In this document: positions 24,638 to 33,640 of the stretch, piece by piece
How the letters are laid out: each line of letters opens with the position of its first letter
How positions within the stretch are numbered: the stretch's first letter is position 1
DNA from: CADEFQ01 sp035433705
GTDB lineage: Bacteria; Pseudomonadota; Gammaproteobacteria; Steroidobacterales; Steroidobacteraceae
Reading direction: 5' to 3'
DNA: 64,000 nucleotides
NCBI GenBank assembly: GCA_035433705.1
Contig: DAORVK010000007.1
Span: forward strand, 1 to 64,000
The notes under the pieces: generated by a model
Seen by the model: the letters and a program-made list of their open reading frames with translations, nothing else
What the model was told of the DNA's origin: nothing
Databases searched by the model: none
Position numbers and translations under genes: made by a program

Positions 24638-25723
24638 GTGATCGATCAACTGACGCTCATCGCCACCTGGCTTGCCGTGCCGGTCGGTCTCATTGCGCTG
24701 ATCGACGACTGGTTTCTGCGCCCTGGCCGGGAGATCGCCGCAGCTCCTGCCCCGGTGCGCGATCCACCGCTCGCGCGCGCCGCCTATCTCGCGCTGCCGG
24801 TTCTCGTGATCGGCGCGGTGGTGCGCATGCTGCGGGCCGAGGTGCTCGACTTCAGTCTCGTGCTGGTGCTGATCGCGCTCATCTCGGGCGTCGTCTGGGC
24901 GCTCGACAGCGCGTGGCTGCGCCCCGCGCGCGCGCGCCGTGCGGCGGCAGCGGGCAAGGCGGTGGACGCCGCCCGTGAGCCTGCCACGGTGGACTACGCG
25001 CGCAGCTTTTTCCCCGTCGCCGTCATCGTGCTGATCCTGCGTTCGTTCCTGTTCGAGCCGTTCCGGATCCCTTCCGACTCGATGATGCCGACACTGCTCG
25101 ATGGCGATTTCATCGTCGTCAACAAGTACGCGTACGGCCTGCGGCTGCCCGTGCTCAACCGGAAGGTCGTCGGGATCGGCGAGCCCCAGCGGGGCGATGT
25201 GGTCGTATTCCGCTATCCGCCGGATCCGCGCATCAACTACATCAAGCGGCTCGTCGGGCTGCCCGGCGATCGCGTGCGGATCGAAGCCGACCGGGTCGTC
25301 GTGAACGGCGTGCCTGTGCCTTTCGAGCCGATCGGGCGCTACAGCGACGGCTGTTACGTCGACATGCAGCTCGCCGAGGAGAGGCTCGGCGAGCACGTGC
25401 ATCAGACGCTCTACTGCAATACGCCGGGGGATTTCTCGGTGCCACGCCTGCCCTCCTGTGATCGCAACATGGTGCGCAGCTATGTCTGCGGCACCGGGGG
25501 GCTCGAGGGTCAACCCGATCACGGCGACGTTTCGGATATCGACGTGCCCCCGGGCAAGTACCTGATGATCGGCGACAATCGCGACAACAGCGCCGACAGT
25601 CGCTATTGGGGTTTCGTGCCGGAGGAGAATCTGGTCGGCAAGGCAACCCGAATCTGGTTCAATTGGGACCTGCATCGCGCGGGCGGTCCCAGGTGGGGGC
25701 GCGTCGGCGCGCGGATCGATTGA
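24638..25723 (+). CDS. lepB: Signal peptidase I
   Basis: Cleaves Sec and Tat signal peptides on the periplasmic face. The 361 residues have N-terminal membrane helices (about 1-22, 50-80, 120-135) and the Ser-Lys dyad: Ser148 in RIPSDSMMPTLLDGDF and Lys203 in INYIKRLVGLPGD, 55 residues apart as in E. coli. The final signature GDNRDNSADSRYWGFV is present. GTG start, three bases after lepA. Confidence 0.96.
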   Translation: MIDQLTLIATWLAVPVGLIALIDDWFLRPGREIAAAPAPVRDPPLARAAYLALPVLVIGAVVRMLRAEVLDFSLVLVLIALISGVVWALDSAWLRPARARRAAAAGKAVDAAREPATVDYARSFFPVAVIVLILRSFLFEPFRIPSDSMMPTLLDGDFIVVNKYAYGLRLPVLNRKVVGIGEPQRGDVVVFRYPPDPRINYIKRLVGLPGDRVRIEADRVVVNGVPVPFEPIGRYSDGCYVDMQLAEERLGEHVHQTLYCNTPGDFSVPRLPSCDRNMVRSYVCGTGGLEGQPDHGDVSDIDVPPGKYLMIGDNRDNSADSRYWGFVPEENLVGKATRIWFNWDLHRAGGPRWGRVGARID

Positions 25724-25741
25724 CGGCTCGAGGGAGGGGCG

Positions 25742-26107
25742 ATGCGTACACGTCAGGCGGGAATCACGTTCATCGGGTGGCTGGTCATACTCGTGCCGAT
25801 TGCGCTGGTCGGCTATGCCGCAATCCGGCTCACGCCGGTGCTGCTCAACTACATGAAGGTCTCGCAGGCGCTCGAGCGCACGGCGACGCAGCTTGCGAGC
25901 GACGAGACGCTGTCCGCGCGCACGATCCGTGTCGCCCTCGAGAAGCAGTTCGATATCGACAGCATCGATTTTCCGAGCGTCAGGGACATCGATATCCACA
26001 AGGAGGGCGCTGCGTGGATGATGCGGGCGCAGTACGAAGACCTCGCGCCGCTCTTTGCCAACGCCTCGATCCTGCTGAAGTTCGACAAGGTGGCGACGAT
26101 CGACTGA
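25742..26107 (+). CDS. DUF4845 membrane protein
   Basis: A 121-residue conserved protein found between lepB and rnc in many beta- and gammaproteobacteria; function unknown. The start RTRQAGITFIGWLVILVPIA resembles a pseudopilin-like leader/transmembrane helix, followed by a soluble alpha-beta part (VALEKQFDIDSIDFPSVRDI). GAGGGAGGGG precedes the ATG. Its position suggests co-expression with secretion and RNA-processing genes, not a specific role. Confidence 0.88.
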   Translation: MRTRQAGITFIGWLVILVPIALVGYAAIRLTPVLLNYMKVSQALERTATQLASDETLSARTIRVALEKQFDIDSIDFPSVRDIDIHKEGAAWMMRAQYEDLAPLFANASILLKFDKVATID

Positions 26108-26121
26108 GGCAGGTTTTCCGG

Positions 26122-26817
26122 ATGCAGAACGACTGGTACCTCGCATGGTTGCGCGAGCGCCTCGCGTATGTGCCGCGGGAGCCGGGACTGTTCGCGATCG
26201 CTCTGACCCATCGCAGTGCATCGACCGACAACAACGAGCGGCTCGAGTATCTCGGCGATGCGGTGCTCAATCTCCTGATGGCGGACCGGCTGTACGCGGG
26301 GTTTCCACTCGCCACCGAAGGCGACCTGTCCCGCCTGCGCGCCCGCATGGTCAGCGAGGAGCCGCTCGCGGGTGTCGCCAGCGCGCTCGGCCTTGGCGAG
26401 GTGCTGCGTCTCGGTGCCGGTGAGCTGAAGACCGGCGGCTTTCGGCGACAGTCGATCCTCGCGGACGCGCTCGAGGCGCTCGTCGGCGCACTCTTTCTCG
26501 ATGCGGGGCTCGAGGAAGTGCGCCGCATCGTGATGCCGCTCTTCGACGAGCGTGTTCGCGAACTGCCGCACCCTGGGGACCTGAAGGATGCGAAGACACG
26601 ACTGCAGGAGCACCTGCAGGCTCGCGGGCTGCCGTTGCCACGCTACCAGCTCGATGCCCAGGAAGGCGAGCCGCACGAACAGGTGTTTCACGTGCGCTGC
26701 GAGGCGCCGCAAGCGGGCGCGGCGAGCGAAGGCAGCGGTTCGAGCAGGCGCCGCGCCGAACAGCAGGCTGCCGAGCGGCTGCTCGCGCTGCTGACCGCAG
26801 GGGAGGGACAGCCGTGA
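26122..26817 (+). CDS. rnc: Ribonuclease III
   Basis: Double-strand RNA endonuclease that matures rRNA and controls many mRNAs. The 231 residues comprise the catalytic domain with NNERLEYLGDAVLNLLMADR and the second acidic site in SILADALEALVGALFLDAG, then a double-stranded RNA-binding domain (about 155-230, DAKTRLQEHLQARGLPLPRY...RRAEQQAAERLLALL). Overlaps era by 4 bases (GTGA), the near-universal rnc-era pair. Confidence 0.96.
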   Translation: MQNDWYLAWLRERLAYVPREPGLFAIALTHRSASTDNNERLEYLGDAVLNLLMADRLYAGFPLATEGDLSRLRARMVSEEPLAGVASALGLGEVLRLGAGELKTGGFRRQSILADALEALVGALFLDAGLEEVRRIVMPLFDERVRELPHPGDLKDAKTRLQEHLQARGLPLPRYQLDAQEGEPHEQVFHVRCEAPQAGAASEGSGSSRRRAEQQAAERLLALLTAGEGQP

Positions 26818-27713
26818 GCGGGCCTGGCGAGGGTTTTCGCGCCGGCTTCGCCGCACTCGCCGGGCGCCCGAATGTCGGCAAGTCGACGCTGCTCAACGCG
26901 CTCGTTGGCGAGAAACTGTCAATTGTAACGCCACGTCCCCAAACGACGCGCCACAGGATACTCGGGCTCGTCAACCTGCCCCACGCGCAGATCGCGTTTG
27001 TCGACACTCCCGGACTGCACCACGGAGCACGTCGCGCCTTGAACCGCGCGATGAACCGGACCGCTGCCTCGGCGCTCGCCGATGCCGATGTCGTGCTGTT
27101 CGTGGTGGAGGCCGGACGCTGGACGGCCGACGACCAGCTTGCGCTCGATCGGGTCATCGGCGGCGCGCGCCCCGCCATCGCGGTCGTGAACAAGATGGAC
27201 CGGATGCGGCCGCGCGAGGCGGCGCTGCCCTTCATTGCCGAGCTCGCGGCGCGGCACGGTTTCGTGGACGTGGTGCCCTGTTCGGCGCGTGACACGCATA
27301 ACCTCGACCGGCTCATGGAGTGCATCGGCGCGCAGCTGCCGCTGTCGCCGCCGCTCTTTCCGCCCGAACAGCTCACCGATCGCGACACGGCGTTCCGGAT
27401 CGCCGAGGAGATCCGCGAGAAGCTGACGCTCGAACTGAACCAGGAGGTTCCCTACGGTATCGCGGTTGCGATCGAGAGCATGTCCGAGGAAGACGGGCGG
27501 CTCGCGGTGTCAGCGGTGATCTGGGTCGACCGCGAGGGGCAGAAGCCGATCGTGATCGGCGAGGGCGGCGAGCGCCTGAAGCGGGTCGGGCGTGCGGCGC
27601 GCCTCGCCCTGAACGGGCTGCTCGGCAAGCGGTTGCACCTCGAGTTGTGGGTCAAGGTGCGCGAAGACTGGGCGGACAATGCGCGCGCGCTCAAGGCGTT
27701 GGGACTCGAATGA
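26814..27713 (+). CDS. era: GTPase Era
   Basis: Binds 16S rRNA 3' end and helps 30S maturation. The 299 residues have G1 GRPNVGKSTLLNAL, the switch region PQTTRHRILG, G3 DTPGLH, G4 NKMD, and a C-terminal KH domain with IVIGEGGERLKRVGRAARLAL. GTG start within the end of rnc; the stop overlaps the recO ATG by 4 bases. Confidence 0.96.
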   Translation: MSGPGEGFRAGFAALAGRPNVGKSTLLNALVGEKLSIVTPRPQTTRHRILGLVNLPHAQIAFVDTPGLHHGARRALNRAMNRTAASALADADVVLFVVEAGRWTADDQLALDRVIGGARPAIAVVNKMDRMRPREAALPFIAELAARHGFVDVVPCSARDTHNLDRLMECIGAQLPLSPPLFPPEQLTDRDTAFRIAEEIREKLTLELNQEVPYGIAVAIESMSEEDGRLAVSAVIWVDREGQKPIVIGEGGERLKRVGRAARLALNGLLGKRLHLELWVKVREDWADNARALKALGLE

Positions 27714-28450
27714 GCCGCACCGTGCGCAAGGCGCAGATGACGCGTGCCTGGGTCCTGCACCATCGCCCCTTTCGGGATACGAGCCGGATCGTCGAGGCAT
27801 TCAGCCGTGAGCAGGGTCGCGTGACGCTCTTCGCGCGCGGCGCACGCGGCCCCCGGTCGCGCACGGCTTCACTGCTGCAGCCATTTGTGCCGTTGCTCGT
27901 TTCCTGGCGGGGCCATGGAGACGCCGCGCAGCTCACGGCGGTCGATCTCGCAGACGAGCCGGCGAGGGGCGCGCGCGGCCTGCCTGCCGCAGCCGTGATG
28001 TCGGGCTTTTACCTGAACGAGCTGATCCTGCGGCTCACCACCCGGGACGATCCACACCCGGACCTCTTCGACGCGTACTCGGCCGCGCTCGGCGCGCTTG
28101 CGGCGGGGAACGCTCCCGATGCCCTGCTGCGCGTTTTCGAGCGTCGATTGCTCGAGGAGCTCGGCTACGGCGTCGACTTCGAAGTGGAGATGGGCTCGGG
28201 ACGCGCCATCGATCCGGAGGGGCGCTACGTGTTCAGGGCCGGGCAGGGGGTCGCGCGTGCGGTGGCCGACGCGCCCGGCACGGTCGCGGGGCGCTCGCTG
28301 CTGAGTCTCGCCGGGGGTCGCCTCGCAGGTCCCGCCGAGCTCGAGGATGCGCGGCGTGTGCTTCGCGCCGCGCTCGATTACTGTCTCGAAGGTCGTGAAC
28401 TCATGACGCGCGTGGTAGCGCGTGCGGTCGCGGGCAAGGAGCGTCGATGA
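27710..28450 (+). CDS. recO: DNA repair protein RecO
   Basis: Loads RecA on SSB-coated gaps with RecR. The 246 residues have an N-terminal OB-fold (AWVLHHRPFRDTSRIVEAFS, GRVTLFARGARGPRS) and helical YLNELILRLTTRDDPHPDLF. The ATG at 27710 overlaps era; a frame open far upstream is shadow. It overlaps pdxJ by 4 bases. Confidence 0.94.
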   Translation: MSRTVRKAQMTRAWVLHHRPFRDTSRIVEAFSREQGRVTLFARGARGPRSRTASLLQPFVPLLVSWRGHGDAAQLTAVDLADEPARGARGLPAAAVMSGFYLNELILRLTTRDDPHPDLFDAYSAALGALAAGNAPDALLRVFERRLLEELGYGVDFEVEMGSGRAIDPEGRYVFRAGQGVARAVADAPGTVAGRSLLSLAGGRLAGPAELEDARRVLRAALDYCLEGRELMTRVVARAVAGKERR

Positions 28451-29181
28451 GCGCGGTTTCCATTGCACTCGGGGTGAACATCGACCATGTGGCGACGCTG
28501 CGGCAGGCGCGGCGCGCGCGCTATCCCGATCCCGTGCACGCCGCCCTCGTCGCCGAGCAGGCGGGCGCCGACAACATCACGCTGCATCTGCGTGAGGACC
28601 GGCGCCACATCCAGGATCGCGACGTGCGGGCCCTGCGCGAGCTGCTGCAGACGCGCATGAACCTCGAGCTTGCGGCCACCGATGAAATGCTGGCGATTGC
28701 GCGCGACGTGCGCCCGGCGGACTGCTGCCTCGTGCCCGAGCGGCGCGAGGAAGTGACAACCGAGGGCGGTCTCGACATCGCGGGCCAGTCGCAACGCGTT
28801 GCGGAGGGCTGCCGCGTGCTCGCCGCCGCGGGGGTGCGGGTGGCCCTCTTCATTGATGCCGATCCGCGCCAGATCGAAGCCGCGGCGCAGACGGGCGCGC
28901 CCGTGGTCGAGCTGCACACCGGCGCCTATGCGCAGGCGAGTGGCGGCGCCATCGCGGTCGAGCTCGAAAAACTGAGCACGGGCGCGCGCCTCGCGGCGAG
29001 CTTCGGTCTTGAGGTGCACGCCGGCCACGGCCTGCACTATCACAATGTCGAGCCGGTCGCGGCGATTCCCGCCATCGTCGAGCTCAACATCGGCCACGCG
29101 ATCATCGCACGCTCGGTGCTCGAGGGTCTGCGCACGGCGGTGCGCGACATGCGCGCGCTGATGCAGGCCGCGCGCCGATGA
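28447..29181 (+). CDS. pdxJ: Pyridoxine 5'-phosphate synthase
   Basis: Closes the ring of pyridoxine 5'-phosphate from 1-deoxyxylulose 5-phosphate and aminoacetone phosphate. The 244 residues carry the signature LGVNIDHVATLRQARRAR, then QAGADNITLHLREDRRHI and GLEVHAGHGLHYHN. Overlaps recO and acpS by 4 bases each, the usual pdxJ-acpS order. Confidence 0.97.
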   Translation: MSAVSIALGVNIDHVATLRQARRARYPDPVHAALVAEQAGADNITLHLREDRRHIQDRDVRALRELLQTRMNLELAATDEMLAIARDVRPADCCLVPERREEVTTEGGLDIAGQSQRVAEGCRVLAAAGVRVALFIDADPRQIEAAAQTGAPVVELHTGAYAQASGGAIAVELEKLSTGARLAASFGLEVHAGHGLHYHNVEPVAAIPAIVELNIGHAIIARSVLEGLRTAVRDMRALMQAARR

Positions 29182-29573
29182 TCTACGGTATCGGGGTGGA
29201 TGTGCTTGAGGCCGCGCGCGTCCAGAGAGTTTACGAACGCTACGGCGAGCATTTCGTCGAGCGATTGCTGATGCCCGCGGAACGCGCGCAAATGGCGCTG
29301 ACGAAGCGCGCGGAGCGCTTTCTCGCGATGCGCTTCGCGGCCAAGGAGGCGATCGTCAAGGCGATGGGCACGGGCTTCGCGCACGGCGTATGGATCCGCG
29401 ATGTCGGCGTCGTGCAGAACGCCTGGGGCCGGCCGGAGGTCGTGTATTCGCCGCGCGGGGACGCCGTGCGGCGGGCGCTCGGCGTCGGTGACGGACATGT
29501 GACGCTGACGGACGAGTCGGGCCTGATCGTGGCAGTCGCGGTGCTCGAGCGCGCTGCGGGGGCCGGCCGTTGA
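29178..29573 (+). CDS. acpS: Holo-[acyl-carrier-protein] synthase
   Basis: Transfers phosphopantetheine from CoA to acyl carrier protein. The 131 residues start IYGIGVDVLEAARV with the Mg-binding Asp8 and continue to RFAAKEAIVKAMGTGF, the second metal-binding signature. Overlaps pdxJ by 4 bases and the next gene by 4 bases (TTGA). Confidence 0.95.
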   Translation: MIYGIGVDVLEAARVQRVYERYGEHFVERLLMPAERAQMALTKRAERFLAMRFAAKEAIVKAMGTGFAHGVWIRDVGVVQNAWGRPEVVYSPRGDAVRRALGVGDGHVTLTDESGLIVAVAVLERAAGAGR

Positions 29574-30352
29574 ACGTACTCGTGTTCGATATCGAGACCG
29601 TGCCGGATGTGGCGCTCGGGCGCCGGGCGTGCGGGCTCGAAGGGCTCGCGGATGCGGAAGTCGCCAAGGCGATGTTCACGCGGCGCCGCCAGCAGACGGG
29701 CAGCGATTTCCTGCCGCATGAGCAGCATCGGGTCGTGGCGATTTCCTGCGCGCTGCGCTCGCGCGAGCAGCTGCGCGTGTGGAGTCTCGGCGAGCCGGAC
29801 GCAACCGAGGCCGACATCGTCGGGCGCTTCTTCGAGGGGATCGAGCGCTACACACCCGATCTCGTGTCGTGGAACGGTGGAGGATTCGATCTTCCGGTGC
29901 TGAACTACCGGGCGCTCGCGGCAGGCATCCAGGCGCCGACCTATTGGGAAACAGGCGACGGCAACACGGCGTTCCGCTACAACAATTACCTCAGCCGCTA
30001 TCACTGGCGCCATCTCGACCTGATGGACGTGCTTTCCGGCATGCAACCGCGCGCTCGTGCCTCACTCGAGGACATGGCCCATCTGCTCGGCCTTCCCGGC
30101 AAGCTCGGCTTCTCGGGTGCGAAAGTGTGGGACGCCTGGCAGGCGGGGGAAATTGCCGCGATCCGCCGCTACTGCGAAACGGACGTGCTCAACACTTATC
30201 TTGTTTATCTGCGCTTCGAGTTGCTGCGCGGCCATCTGTCGCGCGAGCAGCATGCCGCGGAAGTCGAGCGCGTGCGCGCGCTGCTGGCAGCTTCGGTCGA
30301 GCCGCATCACGCGGAGTTTCTTGCGGCATGGGCGAAATCGAGTCGGGCGTAG
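29570..30352 (+). CDS. Predicted PolB-like 3'-5' exonuclease
   Basis: A 260-residue DEDD-type exonuclease resembling the proofreading domain of DNA polymerase II. Exo motif I is FDIET at residues 6-10; exo II is SWNGGGFDLPVLNYRA; exo III is RRYCETDVLNTYLVYL, a DEDDy arrangement. No polymerase domain is present. Function in cells unknown. TTG start overlapping the acpS stop. It overlaps rlmD by 25 bases, an unusually deep overlap here. Confidence 0.85.
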   Translation: MNVLVFDIETVPDVALGRRACGLEGLADAEVAKAMFTRRRQQTGSDFLPHEQHRVVAISCALRSREQLRVWSLGEPDATEADIVGRFFEGIERYTPDLVSWNGGGFDLPVLNYRALAAGIQAPTYWETGDGNTAFRYNNYLSRYHWRHLDLMDVLSGMQPRARASLEDMAHLLGLPGKLGFSGAKVWDAWQAGEIAAIRRYCETDVLNTYLVYLRFELLRGHLSREQHAAEVERVRALLAASVEPHHAEFLAAWAKSSRA

Positions 30353-31647
30353 TCCTCGCGCTCAATCACGAGGGGGACGGGATCGTGAAGGCGGGCAAGA
30401 CCGCCTTCGTGCCGGGCGCGCTGCCGGGCGAGACCATCCGCTACAGGCGCACACGCCGCCACCGCCAGCACGACGAGGCGCAGCTCGTTGAAGTCATCGT
30501 GCCCGCCGCCGATCGCGTCGTGCCCCCTTGCCCGCATTTCGGCGTCTGCGGGGGCTGCGCGCTGCAGCACCTTGCGCCGGCGGCCCAGCTTGCCACCAAG
30601 GGAGCAGAGCTTGCAGACAGCCTCGAGCGCATCGGGCGCGTGGCGCCGCGCGAGTGGCTGGCGCCGCTCGAGGGGCCGGTGTGGAGCTACCGACGACGTG
30701 CGCGCCTGAGCGCGCGCTTCGTGAGAAAGAAGGGCCGCTCGCTGGTCGGCTTTCGCGAGCGCGCCGCGCCTTACGTGGCGGAGATCGAGAGCTGCCGCGT
30801 GCTTGCGCCGCCGTTCGATACCCTGGTGGCGCCCTTGTCCCTGCTGCTCACCAGCCTCTCGATCCGCGAGCGTGTCCCGCAGGTCGAGGCCGCCGTCGGC
30901 GATCGCGCCAGGGCGGTGATTCTGCGTGTGCTGACGGCGCCGTCCGCCGCGGACCTCGAGGCGATCCGCACATTCGGCGTCGCGCATGAGGTGACGATGT
31001 ATCTGCAGCCAGGTGGCCTCGACACTGTGGTGCCCGTGGACGGGGAGCCCGCGGCGCTCGACTATGCGCTGCCGGATTTCGACCTGCGCCTCGCATTCGA
31101 GCCCGTCGATTTCATCCAGATCAACGCGGCGATCAACCAGGCTCTCGTGGGGCGGGCCGTGCGGCTGCTCGATGCGGGACCCGCGGACCGCGTGCTGGAT
31201 CTTTTCTGTGGGCTCGGCAACTTCACCCTGGCGCTGGCACGCCGTGCTGCAAGCGTGGTCGGGGTCGAAGCGGATGCAGGGCTGATCGGCCGCGCCCGGG
31301 CGAACGCGCTGCGCAATGGCATCGACAACGCGGCGTTTCACGTGGGCGATCTTGCGGCGCCGGATATCGCGACGAGCGGCTGGTGGACCGGCGGGTTTTC
31401 GCACGTCCTCCTTGATCCGCCACGGGCGGGCGCGCGGGAAGTGCTACCCGCCGTCGCGCGCCTCGCGCCGCGCCGCATCGTCTACATTTCCTGCCACCCG
31501 GGCACGTTTGCCCGCGATCTCGGCATCCTCGTGCACGAACATGGCTACGTGCTCAAGGCGGCCGGTGTGCTCGACATGTTTCCGCACACGACCCATGTCG
31601 AATCGATGGCGGTGCTCGAGCCAATCCACGATACTTGCCGGCCATGA
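30328..31647 (+). CDS. rlmD: 23S rRNA (uracil-1939-C5) methyltransferase
   Basis: SAM-dependent enzyme with an iron-sulfur cluster. The 439 residues have an N-terminal TRAM-like barrel (about 1-60), the cluster cysteines in CPHFGVCGGCALQHL with a fourth Cys further on in ESCRVLAP, SAM motif VLDLFCGLGNFTLAL, DPPRAGA, and the catalytic Cys in YISCHPGTFARD. RlmD (RumA) is favoured over TrmA by the cluster. ATG at 30328. It overlaps nagZ by 4 bases. Confidence 0.93.
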   Translation: MGEIESGVVLALNHEGDGIVKAGKTAFVPGALPGETIRYRRTRRHRQHDEAQLVEVIVPAADRVVPPCPHFGVCGGCALQHLAPAAQLATKGAELADSLERIGRVAPREWLAPLEGPVWSYRRRARLSARFVRKKGRSLVGFRERAAPYVAEIESCRVLAPPFDTLVAPLSLLLTSLSIRERVPQVEAAVGDRARAVILRVLTAPSAADLEAIRTFGVAHEVTMYLQPGGLDTVVPVDGEPAALDYALPDFDLRLAFEPVDFIQINAAINQALVGRAVRLLDAGPADRVLDLFCGLGNFTLALARRAASVVGVEADAGLIGRARANALRNGIDNAAFHVGDLAAPDIATSGWWTGGFSHVLLDPPRAGAREVLPAVARLAPRRIVYISCHPGTFARDLGILVHEHGYVLKAAGVLDMFPHTTHVESMAVLEPIHDTCRP

Positions 31648-32696
31648 CACTCGGCCCGCTGATGGTCGACCTCAAAGGCCCCGAGCTCGACGCCGAAGAG
31701 CGCGAGATGCTGAGGCATCCGCTCATCGGTAGCGTCATCCTCTTCACGCGCAACTTTATCGATCCGGCGCAGCTCGAGTACCTGACGGCGGCCGTTCATG
31801 CCGTGCGCCAGCCGGCCCTGGTGATCGCGGTCGATCAGGAGGGTGGGCGCGTACAGCGCTTCCGCCCGGGCTTTTCCCGTCTGCCCCCCGTGCATCGCAT
31901 CGGCCAGGAATACGATCTCGATGCGGGACGCGGTCTTGCGCTCGCGCGCGAGCTTGGCTGGCTCATGGCGGCCGAGCTGCGTGCCTGTGGCGTCGATTGT
32001 TCTTTCGCACCCTGTGTGGACCTCGACTACGGAGTGAGCGAGGTGATCGGCGATCGGGCTTTTCACTCGTGCGCCCGTGCCGTCGCGGAACTGGCGGTGG
32101 CCTACACGCACGGCATGCGCGATGCCGGCATGGCGGCCACGGCCAAGCATTTTCCGGGGCATGGCGCGGTCGTCGCCGACTCGCACCTCGCGCTGCCCGT
32201 GGACCGTCGTGCGCTCGTCGACATGGAGGACGACCTCACGCCGTATCGTCGCCTGATCGCCAACAATCTCCCTGGCGTGATGGTGGCCCATGTGGCCTTT
32301 CCCGAGGTCGACGTACAGCCTGCGAGCCTGTCGACGCGCTGGATCCGGGGCGTGTTGCGCGAGGAGCTCGGGTTTGGCGGGATCGTGTTCAGTGACGATC
32401 TGTCGATGGGAGGTGCAGCGGCCTGCGGCGACATCGTCACACGCTCGCGTGCGGCACTCGCGGCGGGCTGCGACGTGCTTGCGGTCTGCAACGACCGGCC
32501 GGCGGTTACGACGCTGCTCGACAGGCTGCACATCGCCCCCGATCCGGTTTTGCACCTGCGGCTCGCGCGGCTGCGCGGCCGCGAGAGCCTGTCGCATACG
32601 GCGCTGTTCGCGTCGGACGCATGGCGCAGGAGCCAGCGAGCGCTGGCGCACTGCGTGGAGCGGCCTGCGCTCGAGCTGTCGGCGGGGCAGGCATGA
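31644..32696 (+). CDS. nagZ: Beta-N-acetylhexosaminidase NagZ
   Basis: Cytoplasmic family 3 glycosidase that removes GlcNAc from recycled anhydromuropeptides. The 350 residues show IAVDQEGGRVQRFR, the catalytic His-Asp loop KHFPGHGAVVADSHLALP, and the nucleophile aspartate region GGIVFSDDLSMGGA. The ATG at 31644 overlaps the rlmD stop. mfd and a CsiV-type gene lie nearby, an arrangement also known in Pseudomonas. Confidence 0.95.
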   Translation: MTLGPLMVDLKGPELDAEEREMLRHPLIGSVILFTRNFIDPAQLEYLTAAVHAVRQPALVIAVDQEGGRVQRFRPGFSRLPPVHRIGQEYDLDAGRGLALARELGWLMAAELRACGVDCSFAPCVDLDYGVSEVIGDRAFHSCARAVAELAVAYTHGMRDAGMAATAKHFPGHGAVVADSHLALPVDRRALVDMEDDLTPYRRLIANNLPGVMVAHVAFPEVDVQPASLSTRWIRGVLREELGFGGIVFSDDLSMGGAAACGDIVTRSRAALAAGCDVLAVCNDRPAVTTLLDRLHIAPDPVLHLRLARLRGRESLSHTALFASDAWRRSQRALAHCVERPALELSAGQA

Positions 32697-33622
32697 AAGA
32701 CTGGTCGGCGGATTTCCTGCGCAGCGTGCTCGATGCGGCGCCTGAAGGCATCGTAGTGTGCGAAGCAGAGGGCGATCAGCCGGTGGTCTACGTGAACGCG
32801 GCGTTCGAGTATCTGACGGGACACGCGGCCGAAGACCTGCTCGGGCGCAATCTGCGCCACCTGCAGGGCAACGATCGCGAACAGGACGCCCGCTACCGGT
32901 TGCAGCAGGCGGTCGAGCGCGGCGATGCCTGCCAGGTGCTGCTGCGCAACTACCGCAAGAACGGCGGCGTCTTCTGGGTCGATATCCACATGCAGCCGGT
33001 GCGCGATCCTGCCGGGCGTGTCACCCACTTCATCGGCTATCACCGCGATGCGAGCGAGCGCCCGCGCGCGGCCGTGAAGGCGCTCGCGGGCCTGCCGGGC
33101 TGGATGCGTGAAGACCGGCTGACGACGCTCACCACGCGCCCGTATTTCGAGGAGCTGCTCAAACGGGACTGGGCGCTCGCGCAGCGCGAGATGCGCCAGC
33201 TCGGACTTGCGATATTTGATCTTGACAGTCTCGGCGCCTACAACGACACGTACGGCCGGGCGGGCGGCGACGCCTGCATCCGCCGTATCGCGAGCCTGAT
33301 TGCCGCGTCGTTCCGCCGCGGCAGCGATCTGCTCGGGCGCTGGGACGGCGGCGGTATCGCGGTGCTCGCGCACGGCGCGAGCGGGGAGAAACTCGGCGAG
33401 TATGCAGAGGTTCTCGTGCAGCGCGTGCGGGATCAGCAGGTCCACCATCCGCGTTCGGCCGCGAAGTTCGTCACTGTGAGCGTTGGTGTCGCGAGCGGTC
33501 TGCCCATGCGGGATGAGCCGGTCACACTGCTCGTGAACGCCGCCGAGGCCGCGCTCGGGCGCGCCAAGATGCAGGGGCGCAACCGTGTCGCCTTTGCCGC
33601 GAAAGGCGACTACAAGCCCTGA
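32693..33622 (+). CDS. LOV-like PAS and degenerate GGDEF protein
   Basis: A 309-residue two-domain cytoplasmic protein, overlapping nagZ by 4 bases. Residues 8-125 are a PAS domain of the LOV subtype (VVYVNAAFEYLTGHAAEDLL, NYRKNGGVFW, PVRDPAGRVTHFIGYHRDAS), but the photoactive cysteine of GRNCRFLQ is replaced: residues 51-58 read GRNLRHLQ. Residues 145-305 are a diguanylate cyclase fold that keeps DLDSLGAYNDTYGRAGGD yet has DGGGI (218-222) in place of GGDEF. Both changes suggest it neither forms the flavin adduct nor makes cyclic di-GMP; it may bind a ligand or a partner. Inference from motifs. Confidence 0.85.
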   Translation: MKDWSADFLRSVLDAAPEGIVVCEAEGDQPVVYVNAAFEYLTGHAAEDLLGRNLRHLQGNDREQDARYRLQQAVERGDACQVLLRNYRKNGGVFWVDIHMQPVRDPAGRVTHFIGYHRDASERPRAAVKALAGLPGWMREDRLTTLTTRPYFEELLKRDWALAQREMRQLGLAIFDLDSLGAYNDTYGRAGGDACIRRIASLIAASFRRGSDLLGRWDGGGIAVLAHGASGEKLGEYAEVLVQRVRDQQVHHPRSAAKFVTVSVGVASGLPMRDEPVTLLVNAAEAALGRAKMQGRNRVAFAAKGDYKP

Positions 33623-33640
33623 AGGTTGCCGCTGTCGCGT

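Noticed and set aside
23672..26221. 849-codon open frame on the minus strand opposite lepA-lepB-rnc
   Set aside because: It is the mirror of high-GC coding sequence on the plus strand, with low-complexity Arg/His/Asp-rich translation and no recognisable motif.
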